A stretch of DNA of 64,000 bases from Gamarada debralockiae. Taxonomy: Eukaryota > Ascomycota > Leotiomycetes > Helotiales > Hyphodiscaceae. Under the pieces are notes generated by a model that was given only the letters and a program-made list of their open reading frames with translations, had not been told where the DNA came from and did not search any database. Of this stretch, positions 48,171 through 58,540 are shown one piece after another. The position numbers and the translations under genes were made by a program. The first letter of the stretch is position 1; each line of letters begins with the position of its first letter. The DNA lies in contig NXFV01001000.1 of the NCBI GenBank assembly GCA_002803225.1, positions 17,053 to 81,052 on the forward strand, read 5' to 3'.

Positions 48171-49100
48171 ATGGCCTCCAGCGACCCCATAGTCCAAGCG
48201 CTTCAAGACTTCATATCGTCAGCCCCTCAGGTCTAGACGTGGAACATCGTTAACAAAGCTTCAGATGCGACGTCTCTGATGCTCTCCTCAAGTTGAAACA
48301 TCCGCATGGCGGTTTCCTCTCCAACATCACTCTTTGGTCTCCTCAGCGGCAAGAGGGAAGCACGAAAATCATTGACCCAGCTTATACAGTTAAATATGTC
48401 CTCAACAGCGATGTCGATGCCCAAGATTTGAGGACATTATGTAAGTCTCTCGATATGAGACTCCAAATTCGATGGCTGGGGAGTCTGAGAGGCACAGATT
48501 GATTCCATCCCTCCCGGAACTGTGGTATTTGTTTCCGCACCGCCCAAGACGATCAATGGGGTATATGGAGGCTGATGACACATCATGCGAGGGCTTCAGG
48601 AGCTGTAGGGACGATGGTTGATGGTAGGATAAGAGATTTGCAGGAGCATCGTGATATGAAATACCCAGTAACTGTCCACAAGCCTTGCAAGTGTCTATTC
48701 AGTTGGCTGAGTTGAAGTTAGATCTTCGCCCGTGACATTGGAACAGCAGCCCCATACGAAGTGGTCCATGTCAGCGAGGTAAGCCATCTCTGTAACTTCC
48801 ATTTCTACCCCGACTGTTTATTCGAGTTCTTTGTAGTAAGATCGAGGAGTAATGTTTGAGCAGATCAACGTGCCAGTCAAACTGCAGACCGACGAAGAGG
48901 ATGCGGTGATCAAGCCTGGAGATTATCTCATCGGGGATCTGAATGGAGTCGTTTGCTTGCCGAAGGAGCTTGCGAAGATGGTTATCCAGTTTATGGGGCC
49001 GCAGGTTGAGGCTGATGAGAAGATTGCGGCGGATTTGGAGAAGGGTATGACGTTTGTGGAGGCATCCAAGAAACATAGAGGTGGTTTGAAGAAGCCCTAA
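48171..49100 (+). CDS. RraA-like aldolase (HMG/CHA aldolase family), apparent paired frameshifts
   Basis: Exons 48171-48217, 48265-48440, 48498-48667, 48722-48778 and 48864-49100 total 228 codons plus stop. The family core is visible: CDVSDALLKL, IPPGTVVFVSAPPKTINGVYGG, LMTHHARASGAVGTMVDGRI with RDLQEH, FARDIGTAAPYEVVHVSE and GDYLIGDLNGVVCLPKEL. RraA-family aldolases cleave 4-hydroxy-4-methyl-2-oxoglutarate or oxaloacetate using a divalent metal held by the GxxxD...RD residues. Oddity: the segment from about 48498 to 48575 is read one base out of step with both neighbours, with a TGA at the exon 2/3 junction. The two shifts compensate, so flanking exons stay in phase. This is either a pseudogene, a sequence error pair or an unusual splice site. 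Confidence 0.7.
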
Positions 49101-49360
49101 AAGAAATCTTGAGACTAAGTAGTTTATGTTAAAACTTTCCAAACTAAACTCAAAATCTCCCTCCAACTGCAAAAGAAACCCCGTTGCGTTGTCCACGCGA
49201 GAAGCTTCTCTATAGATCTGCATTCTAACTCGGAAGCGTGATGGCGAGATCTCCAAGAGACTGCAAGTCAATCCGCGAGAGAATTAGAGAGCCAAATTTC
49301 CACAAATCAAGCATATATTGCAACTTTCAAACTCCTAACATCGATTATCACTTTAATTCA

Positions 49361-50162
49361 CTACCAGTCACAAGCCCTCCCCAATAGACCTGCAAGGCCT
49401 TCTAACCACGCTTTATCCGTTCCATCAAAGCCATTCTTAACCTTACAATCGATATCAATAATCGCCACTACCTTTCCCTCCACTACTATCGGCACGACGA
49501 TCTCGCTCATACTATCGCCGTCACACGCGATATGGCCAGGGAACTCCTCTATGTCCGGCACTAGCTGTGTCTCCTCAGTTGAGGCGGCGGTTCCGCAAAC
49601 GCCGCGGCCAAAGGCGATCGTCTGACAGGCTACCTTTCCTTGAAAGGGCCCGAGTATGAGTTGTGGTTTTGAAGGAGAAGATGAGGGGTCGAGAACGTAG
49701 AATCCTGAGGGTCGTTAGTGGATAATGTGAGGAGATGATGGGAGGATGGTGGGGTGAGTGGGTAGGAGGAGAGGATGGCCTACCAGCCCAGTTCACTTCT
49801 GAGGAGGGAGAGGGAAGGGATTTATATGCGTGCCATAAGAGGGAGGCCGTGTTTGCTAGATTGCTGCTCCTGTGTCAGGACTCAGGAGGAAAGTGCCACG
49901 TGATGTGTCATGAGGCGGAGTTGAGTGCTTACCAGACCTAGGAAGTGTATTAGCTTTCTTCTTTACATGAATAATGATAACAGAAAGTACCCAATTTCTC
50001 TGGCCTTCAAATAAAACCTCTGCGGACTCCAGCACCTGCTTGTAGGCTTCTTCTTTAGTCACATCAGGGGCGAAATTCGACGCGTCTGCATGAACCTGCA
50101 ACACATTAGCTATTGACAGAATTTGCAGCTTTTCAAGCTATAAGGGATAAATGACATACCAT
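49361..50162 (-). CDS. Free methionine-(R)-sulfoxide reductase (fRMsr, GAF domain)
   Basis: Five exons: 50162-50160 (just the ATG), 50095-49991, a 5-nt exon 49937-49933, 49863-49784 and 49704-49361, giving 178 codons plus stop. The protein is a single GAF domain (QVLESAEVLFEGQRNWVCNL, SLLYHAYKSLPSPSSEVNWA with GFYVLDP). The three cysteines fall at positions 91, 101 and 125 (ACQTIAFGRGVCG and HIACDGDS), the same spacing and numbering as I recall for the yeast enzyme. This supports the exon model, including the micro-exon that supplies Val37 and part of Cys38. The enzyme reduces free Met-R-sulfoxide with thioredoxin, protecting against oxidative stress. Confidence 0.9.
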
Positions 50163-50584
50163 TTTGAATAGGTTACAAGTATCTTATCACCGTTTGCGAA
50201 AAGACGAAGAAATGGTTATAGAAAGAAGCTTACGGATCAACTGCAAAATTGGAAGAACATCGCCATATCACGTGCCATAAAAGGAAATCCCGCTCAACCT
50301 TTACTAAACATTGTTAATGCTTACTCGGCTGTTCAGGAATCACTGAAGGGCAATTGGAAACTGGTCAGTCTCCGGCGTAAATGTCATGCATCGAGTTCAT
50401 TTGTCGTACAATCTCATGTACAAAATTAAACTCATTGGGTATCACAACAACCCATTCCACTTCGTCCAATCGTGACTGACATGCATCCATCCTCTCAAGA
50501 GGGTGAGAAAACGGTGCTTGTTTATAAGTCAATATTCCCCTGATTGGTTTGCAGCCGTTCAGCAAAGGGGTAAGACACAAGTCC
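50163..50584. other. Intergenic region
   Basis: Between the fRMsr start and the 3' end of RPA43. No gene seen. Confidence 0.5.
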
Positions 50585-51538
50585 CTAGTATCTCTGCCTA
50601 TGTTTCTTGCCGCCCGCATCCTCATTCCCAGGTTCGGCAGGAACACCCAAACGGGTAGCCCCTAGAGCTTTCAGACCACCCAGTCTCCTCCCTGCATTAT
50701 CTCTCCCACCCTTCATCCTCGCCTTCTCACTCTCCACCAACTCCCTCTCAGCCTCCACATCCAACATCGTCCCCGCAAGACTCACGAACCCTTTCTCGCG
50801 ATCAGCATCCGTCTCAATATCCCTAATCCTAAATTTCACCATCCCCTCGACCTTCTTCCCTTCTCCATCAACAAAGTATCCCGCTCCATCCTCTGCATAC
50901 GTCTCTCCCATATCCATTCCCTCCTCTCCTCTTTCTTGATCCTCTACACCAACCCATTTCCAATCTTCCGGCAGGCGTTTCCGCTCAATCATCGCATTGA
51001 ACAGATTCCAGCACACCAATCCTAAATGCCCCTCATTCTGCAGGTTCACGTATCCCTCTACCGTCGCTCCTTGGTCTGGTTTAAAGAGCAGAAATTCGGC
51101 AGTCAGCCAAGCCCAGCTTACGGCATATTCATCGATATTTTGGAGGAGTGTGATATCGCCATCGTTTCCGAAGGGTTTAGCTGATATTCGTGGGTTGCTA
51201 TATGAGAGTATGACGCTGTTGAATGGAGGGTACCATGAAAGGATGAGTGGGGAGAGGTGCTCGGCGCAGAGACCTTCGAGGGGGTATTTTTGCGATATTG
51301 GCGCGAGTCCCACATAAAGAGAGGAGGTTTGGACGTGAAATGGTGTCGAAGATTCGTTCAGCTCTGTGTCTGTCGTAGTCTTGTCGGATCTGTGTTTCTT
51401 CGATTTCGACCGATGCCCCTCCTCATCGTGGTCCCGTTTCCGCTTCTTCTCGCCATGCGACGGTTTATGTTTCTTTTCTGATTTCGACTTGTGCGTTTCT
51501 GACCCCATGGCGGATTGTTTTGGTGTTTCAATTGACAT
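50585..51538 (-). CDS. RPA43: RNA polymerase I subunit RPA43
   Basis: Single exon, 317 aa. A Lys/Arg/His-rich nuclear N-terminus (KSEKKHKPSHGEKKRKRDHD) precedes the Rpb7-like N-terminal fold: SSLYVGLAPISQKYPLEGLC, LSPLILSWYPPFNSVILSYS and WLTAEFLLFKPDQGATVEGY. The OB-fold part reads VNLQNEGHLGLVCWNLFNAMIERKRLP, the conserved Rpa43 'LGL..YN.FNA.I....P' pattern. A Glu-rich linker, the OB continuation (YFVDGEGKKVEGMVKFRIRD) and a basic tail follow. RPA43 with RPA14 forms the Pol I stalk that binds Rrn3. It is divergently oriented, 264 bp from the J-domain gene. Confidence 0.9.
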   Translation of the reverse strand: MSIETPKQSAMGSETHKSKSEKKHKPSHGEKKRKRDHDEEGHRSKSKKHRSDKTTTDTELNESSTPFHVQTSSLYVGLAPISQKYPLEGLCAEHLSPLILSWYPPFNSVILSYSNPRISAKPFGNDGDITLLQNIDEYAVSWAWLTAEFLLFKPDQGATVEGYVNLQNEGHLGLVCWNLFNAMIERKRLPEDWKWVGVEDQERGEEGMDMGETYAEDGAGYFVDGEGKKVEGMVKFRIRDIETDADREKGFVSLAGTMLDVEAERELVESEKARMKGGRDNAGRRLGGLKALGATRLGVPAEPGNEDAGGKKHRQRY

Positions 51539-51802
51539 TTCTGCGCCTCCGATCCTTCTTCTCCACGTCTTTGAGCCTCTTCAAAAATTTGACCTCAAGG
51601 CTGAAAATGCAGGGGCGGGAGACACGCTACTGCGCGCTAGCGGCCGCCTCAAAGATGTGGACAGTTTAATCGCCGCTGAGGCGCGACCTCTATCATTTCC
51701 TTATGTACCGCGGCAAACCACCTTTCCCCTTCTCTTCTCCAACTCCTACACTTTGCTGTCGCCAGATCGCATTTGCTGGACTCTGCACTCTGATCGCTCA
51801 GA

Positions 51803-52962
51803 ATGTCTGGCAACTTCCTATCCCTCGCCGGATGGACCTTCCTCCCAAATGTACGCACTGCTATTTAGCCTCCGGGCAACCCCTCTTGACTATCTCATAT
51901 GAGATGAACGATCACTACAGCCAAATACTAACATATATACAGCTGGTTACAGGATGGCTACAAAACCTTTACTACGGCGTTACGATACGCGCCGGCGATC
52001 CCAAACCTCAACCCGGATCTCCACGATTTATACAGCACAGACGGCGCATCCATATCCTCGTCGTCTCAGCGTACCTCCTCTATACAATCTACGAAGCAGA
52101 CTGGGATATTCGGCGAAGCGGCGATTTCTACCAAGATCTGGGCTTGCCACACTCCGCCACTGAACGAGAGATCAAGTCGCGATTCAGAAGACTAGCAGCT
52201 ATCCACCACCCCGATAAAGTCTCTTCCTCAGCCCCATCCTCAGAAGGCTACTTCGTGCACCTAAAACTCGCCCAAGACACCCTCCTCAACCCCGCAAAAC
52301 GCTTCGCATACGAACGCTTCGGCCCCGATATCACAACCTGGCAGCACTGCTCCAGTATCCGCGACTACTTGCTCCACGGCTTACAGTCCGTGTTGGCTTA
52401 CTATGGCGTCGCAGCAGTCTTCATGTACATCCTAGGAATGCTGGGCTATCTCGAATGGGGCAAATACTGGCGCTGGCTCACCCTTATCTGCCTCTGCGTC
52501 TTCGAACTACACACGATTTCCCGACCATACTTCCCTGCTCTCGCTTCCAAATTTGTGAATCCTCTCCTTACGACATTTACTGCGCATCCGCCGTACCTAC
52601 CTTTCCAACTCATCCAGCTCGGCCGTAAGCTCTCCATAACTCTCTACATCGCATTCTCACAAATCGGGCCGCTACTCCAACCTCCTACCCAAAACGCCAA
52701 CCCCGAAGTTGCGCTCAAGCAAGGACTGGATAGATTAGAAGCAACGGCGAAAGCAGCGGACGTGGAAGCAACGAGACTGATGGGCATGGAGATGAGTCCG
52801 TTTGTGGGCGATGCAGCGGCGTTGAAGGATGTTAAAGCCAAAGTTAAGGAGTGGCTGGTGCAGAATACTATTAGGAGTGATCCGATGGTTAGAGATGCTA
52901 TTGGGAATGAGTTGAGGAAACGAAGGGTTGACGCCCCTGCTGGGGCTAGGGGGAATAGATAA
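51803..52962 (+). CDS. Membrane-bound J-domain (DnaJ) protein
   Basis: Exons 51803-51850 and 51943-52962, joined in phase 0 across a 92-nt intron, give 355 codons plus stop. The N-terminus MSGNFLSLAGWTFLPN plus LVTGWLQNLYYG begins a membrane-proximal region. A hydrophobic helix (HILVVSAYLLYTIYEADW) precedes a J domain, DFYQDLGLPHSATEREIKSR, with the Hsp70-stimulating HPD triad at ~105-107. Two further hydrophobic segments follow (AAVFMYILGMLGYL, LTLICLCVFELHTI), then a soluble C-terminal region with a helix-rich end. This layout fits an ER or mitochondrial membrane J-protein that recruits an Hsp70. The exact orthologue is not assigned. Confidence 0.88.
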
Positions 52963-53568
52963 CCTCTGGATAGATTTGGGCTTTGAATTGAATACTGTTT
53001 TTAGAGACTGAGTTGTTGATGCGTGATGAGTGATTTGAACTGTGCTTTGAAAACCTGATAAGGATGGTCTTGAGTATTGCATTGAAAGAAGGGCCTAAGA
53101 AACCGTTTCCTCGACGGGTATGAGCATGTCGGCATCACTGTAGCTCCTGTCGAGAGGACATTATCTCGAATTAGGTCCGGCTATGTCTTTATTTCATAAG
53201 GCTCTGCCACCTTACACGCATAGAAAGGTATCAAACAAACCCCTCGAAGACCAATGCATGTTGATTTCGCACGAGAACATTATGCCACACTACCTATACA
53301 GCAACACAAGTAATGCATGCGAAAGCTCACTTCCCCATCATTCTCTCCATTCTCTCATGTCCAGACCCAGGGTATGTAAAGCCAAGCACGTATACGCCAA
53401 GCCAAACCATCCATAGGTCTCCATACGCCAAATACAAAGAAAAGTAATAAACAAGCGGTCCGTCGCTCCCTTGCTGCCCAAAGACGCTCAGAACGCCTGT
53501 GTACCTATGCAGACACCGGCGCCGGAAGCAAATGATTCCCACCTATAATACGAAATGAAAGAATGCGT
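52963..53568. other. Convergent 3' intergenic region
   Basis: A 606-bp region between the 3' ends of the J-domain and SP-RING genes. No gene or terminator structure stands out. Confidence 0.5.
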
Positions 53569-56500
53569 TCAGTCGTCATCCAACTCAATGACCTCAACCT
53601 CCCTATGCGTGCTTCCTCTTCCACCATTAAGATGTGGATTATTCTTTCGACCAACAACTTGCTGCCTCCGCGCAGTTCTTTCTCCGTCACTCGAGTCCCC
53701 ATCATCATCGTCTAAATCGCCCGTCGCCTTCCTCTTCATAGATCGTGGTTCGGGCTTAGCCCTCCAGCTTCCATCCGCACTTATCAGAATCGCCTTCGTA
53801 TCCAAACTATCCTGCTTCGCCAACTCGGCTCTTACACTCGCTAGGAAATCATCGATTTGGAGGCTGTAAGGTCGCGCGTCCTTGCCGCAGAGGGGACACT
53901 TCCATACGTCGATCATGGAGGGTTGGTTGGGGCGCTTGGGCTTGGAGTTACGCGTCAAGAGGAAGGTCTCGAGATCGAAGCATTCGCGGTGTAAGCAGAA
54001 GTTTCCACGGACAGGAATTTCGAAAATACGCGCTGTAAAGGGATCCGCGAGGTCGATGGAAAGGTCGCTGACTACCATTGCGAAATCATCGTCATCTTCT
54101 GTGGGTGGAGGAGCAAGGGATTTCTTGATCGCGTCCAGGGTCTTGGAAGCTGGGACGTGTTGGTATTGCGTACACATCTCCATTATCTGTGGATGTTGGA
54201 GGACTTCGACGATTTCGGCAGCGATGAAGTAGCTTGTTTCTTTCATAGCCTTGCGAAGGCGGGGGATAGATACTTTGATGCGGTTGACGTTCCCGGGAGA
54301 GGTCTTAGGTACGATGAACTGTGTGATGTCGATAGGGAGATCTTTGCCGTGATGACTCTTGCGCCGGACTTCGAGCTGCTTGGAGTTTATCTCGAGGAAA
54401 ACGGTTTCGGGCCAGACGGTGTCGCTGATGACCCAATCGGGGACCAAGCATTTCGTTGTGTCGCGCTTGGATTGAATGCAGCGAAGACGGTATTGGAGGC
54501 TTCCGCGCTTGAATTCTCGAATAGGGAGATGGTCGGTACCAATCACTTTGTCCTTGGATATAAGAGCGAAGGAATCCTCAGAGACGGAGAACTCGAAAAT
54601 AGACAAGGCAGAGGATACGGGGATCTTGATCGGACCCATGGCGAAGTCCTTGACCGATTGATAGAATCTGCGAGACGGATCCTCTTCAGGCACGTTTGAA
54701 ATTAAATCCTCCGGTACTAAACGCGGACTACGAATATGTGCTTGATGAAGAGCTGTCATATCGGGATGTACCGGCTGTGCAGGATGTTGGAACCCCAATG
54801 GAGGAACAAGACTTCGTTGAAGTGGTGGTGTTTGGGTGTATATCGCTATTGCCTGGTTCTGAGCTGCTAGAACTGGCGTAAGTGATGGTATCGGCCTCGG
54901 TAACTGAAGATTTGGAGAATTTCTGCTGGCTGGTGGCCGACCCGCACTTGAGACACTGTTATTCCAGGAGTGAACGCGTTGTTGACCGTCATCCGCATGA
55001 CTATTGTTCCGTAGTTGCGCTGCGCGATTCTGTGCTGCGCGATTCATAGCTAGCACTTGCTGGGTTGCCATGTGCTGACGTTGCCGTTCCAGTTGCTGAT
55101 GCTGTTGGAATTGCATCGCCTGCTGAGCCTGTTGGGCACGCTGATGTGCCTGTGGGTTGGCTTGTTGCTGCCTTTGTTGCGCTTGCATGGCCAGCTGCTG
55201 CTGCTGCTGCTGAGCCGCAAGCTGTTGCAGCTGCATCGAAAATTGTTGCTGTTGTTGAGCAGGAAGTTGTTGATGCTGCTGCTGCTGTGGGTTCATCTGG
55301 GCCATTGTCTGGTAATTTCCATTCGGGTAGCCTGCCATATTCTGAGCAGGTTGCATCTGGAAGTTGTTGCTCCCCAATACTGGCGTTGGGGCTGACCACT
55401 GGATGCCTTGTTGATGTTGGAGGACTGGTGATTGTATGACAGGCGAATCCATCGATAATCCCTGCAATAACGTCGGACTTGGAGCATTTGAATAACTTCG
55501 ATAGCCTGTTACGCTTGGAGGGGGCCCGGCCACAGCTTGTAACAGAGGATTTGGAGATGATGTGGAAGTTACCCGGCCATGCTGTATCTGTTGATTTTGT
55601 TGCCAAGGATCGGGACTGGGGAAGTTTTGATTCCCAGGTTGGTTGGGGTTTTGTGGTCGAGATGCCATTGACGCGTCGCTACTGTTGATTGACGCAGAAT
55701 ATTGAAGGTTCGCTTGAGCAGGGACTACAGGAGACCCCACTAGAGGACTGCTCATCACCGGTCCCGACACCCGCCGAGATCGAATCCGCTGATTGTTTAT
55801 CGATAGGTACTTATCTATAAGTGCTTGGTTCCGTTCTATTATTTCTCTTTCCGTTGGGGGTCGACTCGTATTAAATCGAGCAGCAAGCTCTTGATGTCCT
55901 TGCTTGTCTTGACTGAAAACCTTCTCCATCTGCTCGCCGTACTGGTCGTCAAGAACTCCCAAGTTACGTCGTGTAGCAGTGAACATGATCTGCTGCAATA
56001 TCGGAGATAGCAGCCCCATACGATTTATCAGTTCGTCAACCAGAGGAGGATATCCTCGATTCGAACAAAGTATTGACAGCGGAGCCCAATCTGAAGCCAA
56101 TCTCGTCAAAAATTCCCCAACATTCATAACGGTCTTTTGGTACGCTTCAGATGTCCTCATAAGATCAGCCAATGGACTTGGAAAGTCAACAAACCATTTC
56201 AAATGATTTGGTGCCAACCCTTCATTATCACGAATCAATTGCCCAAGGACTTTGAACGCAACGGCAAGAATAGGCGTAGCAGGGAAGCCTTGAAAGCTTG
56301 CAATAAGTTCGCGTCCAGGGCTGTCCCACACGCAGAAAAGTTGATGAAGAGCGACATAGAACGTATCTTCGGTGTTGCAAGCTTCGGATAGTAACTGGAA
56401 TCGTGGCCGTTCCAAGCCATTGTTCAAATACTGAATACCACCAACTGACTCAACATGAGCATTGATCAGAGCGACTCTGCCCTTCAGTGACGGCATAGGA

Positions 56501-57459
56501 ACCTGAATTCGTTGGCGTTTATGCGGATTTGATGGATTCAAGCTCCGAGTGGGGTTCGATTGATTCTGCCTTGGTAGCAATACGGATGCCGGTAAGGGAG
56601 GCTGATCAAATGCCATTTCTGGTGATGAAAGTGATACCGGGCTTGGGCTTGACAGTTGCTCGCGTGGTGCTTGCTGTGCCTCTGGGAGTTGCTGAGTCGT
56701 TTCACTTGAAGGATGGGAAATATTTCTGGATGCCGGCTGCTGAGGTGAGTTAACAGCCTGTCCTAGTTCAGGAGAAAGAAGTGGAAAGCTCGGAGATCGG
56801 AGTTCTTGAGCAGAGCGGAAGGTAACTTGATCATCCGCAACTTGGGCAGTAAATGTAGATGACGAGGGTGCTGCTGTGGAGGTCGGCCTTGGAGGTAGTG
56901 TATCCGTACGGATGGAGCTTGGACGACTTGGTCGCACTTGAGGCAGAGACGCAGGTATTCGAGATTGTGTTTGTGTTATCGGTGAGGCTCGAGGTGCAGC
57001 CTCGCTCGGTCGAGTTGCTATGCCGGTCGAACGTTGATTCACGGTGGTTCCAGTACGCTGAATCTCGCTGTTGTATATTGGTCGTTGATTTTGGTTCTGT
57101 GCTCCATTGGCGATAGGACTGTGAGGGAGGATTGGACTTGGCTCATCACTCGGCGCAGGCGAGGGCAGAACGGTGGCAGTGGTTCTGGGCAAACTGTCAG
57201 CCTGAATGCCGCATCTGCCGAAGTCTCTGGGACTTTGCTTAAGATTCAAGGGACAAACTTACCTCTGCGCTAACGTAGCATGATTGCTAGAAGCCTTTGA
57301 TATAGTGGGACGAGGGGTTGGTCGTACTGGAGCTCCTGGTCCGAGCATCCAAGACTTTTGTCTTGCCCCTCCAAAGAGTGTGTTCAGCGTCGCATTCGAG
57401 GAATCGACGTCCCTATCAGACATCCCCGGATGCCCGTCTTTATCTGGAGGTCGGCGCAT
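53569..57459 (-). CDS. SP-RING (MIZ) zinc-finger protein, SUMO E3 ligase-like
   Basis: Exons 57459-57263 and 57193-53569 give 1273 codons plus stop. The acceptor is the GACAG before TTTGCCC, needed to keep phase. The first ~250 residues are Pro/Ser-rich and disordered. Residues ~300-530 form a helical region (RFQLLSEACNTEDTFYVALH, LKWFVDFPSPLADLMRTSEA). A Gln-rich tract coded by CAG/CAA runs occupies roughly residues 720-830. Near the C-terminus is the SP-RING: FCLHRECFDLETFL, then WKCPLCGKDARPYSLQIDDF (Cys ~1165). The last nine residues, VEVIELDDD, are a classic hydrophobic-acidic SUMO-interaction motif. PIAS/Siz-type SP-RING proteins transfer SUMO from Ubc9; the Gln-rich expansion recalls Zmiz-like coactivators. 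Confidence 0.88.
55070..55320 (-). repeat. CAG/CTG-rich trinucleotide tract coding polyglutamine
   Basis: Dense GCTG/TTGCTG runs (for example 55196-55215 and 55268-55285) encode interrupted poly-Gln in the SP-RING gene. Interruptions by Ala, Met, His and Leu codons are frequent, so the tract is moderately stable. Length polymorphism between strains would be expected. Confidence 0.8.
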
Positions 57460-58540
57460 ATCTCAGAGAGTTTGGTGTATTCGAGGGAACATCTGTTTCG
57501 AAATGGTGTGAATTCAAAGTAGACTTTGGAGTGTCAGTGAATGGTCTTGAAGCAGAAAGGTGAGTCTTGTACCATGGGGCGCAAAACAGAGAGGAGGATC
57601 CAGTGCTGCCGAAACATTCAAGACAAGTCTAGATGTTGTAGGACGTTGATGTCTCTTCAATAGAGAAGAGGCGGAGAACTTATGTCGTGGTGTCAGATCG
57701 ACAATGATGATAACGCGAGGTTAGTAGTGCTTCACTCGAATCGTGCGAGCCTTGATGACGCCCATTCTTTGCCAGTTGTGAATAGGCAGAATAGAATAGA
57801 ATCTAGGAGATTACAAATCCCGGATTGTCTTCTTCTGCCTGTAGAAGCCTGCCCCCGAATTTGGGGAATTATTGTTCTGCTTTCATTTATGGGGAGAAGT
57901 CGAAAAATGCACTGGTCCGGGTCTGCCCTTGGATTGGGGATGGCTTGCGTCAGGTCGTTCTTTTCCCGCCATAGCGTGGATGGCTACCGTAGTCGGCACT
58001 GTAATCGCCTCAAGCAAGACGAATCCAGTTTAGGGGCTTCTCCAGGTATTGAGGAAATACTGGATCGCTCATCTCATGATCATCGTCACGTCTCGAAAGC
58101 TTCAATTGCGACAATAACAATACGATCCGCTTCAACCCATCTACATTGACCCCCAAATTGTCTCGCAACCCATTGTACATCGAGGTAAACTCTGGTTGGA
58201 CGTTAGGCCAGACAATTGGTGGCGCCATCAATCACTTGTGCGCCTGCGGTGCTGGTGCCTCTTCAGCCATTGATCCATGTTCGCGACAGCAGACGCTCCC
58301 GCTGTCTTTTTTATGCAACAACTATCGTGTCTTCCGATCCTCGAAAATACCTCCGGGGCATCAGCTCGACTCGCCGAAACACCTTCCCCTCCTCTGCCAC
58401 GACAGTAATTCCCCGTAGGCTGTACAACCACCTCATCAATACTACCTCCTCGAAACTCCTTCTCCCCCTCTTCAAATGTCACGATTGTAAAATAAGGGAA
58501 AATCCTCGGCGGAAGTTTGGAACTCGGCACTCGAGAAGAG
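57460..58540. promoter_or_regulatory. Divergent upstream region, SP-RING and SH3-SAM-PH genes
   Basis: About 1.1 kb between two head-to-head housekeeping-type genes. Open frames here do not resemble protein. It probably carries long 5' UTRs and both promoters. Confidence 0.45.
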
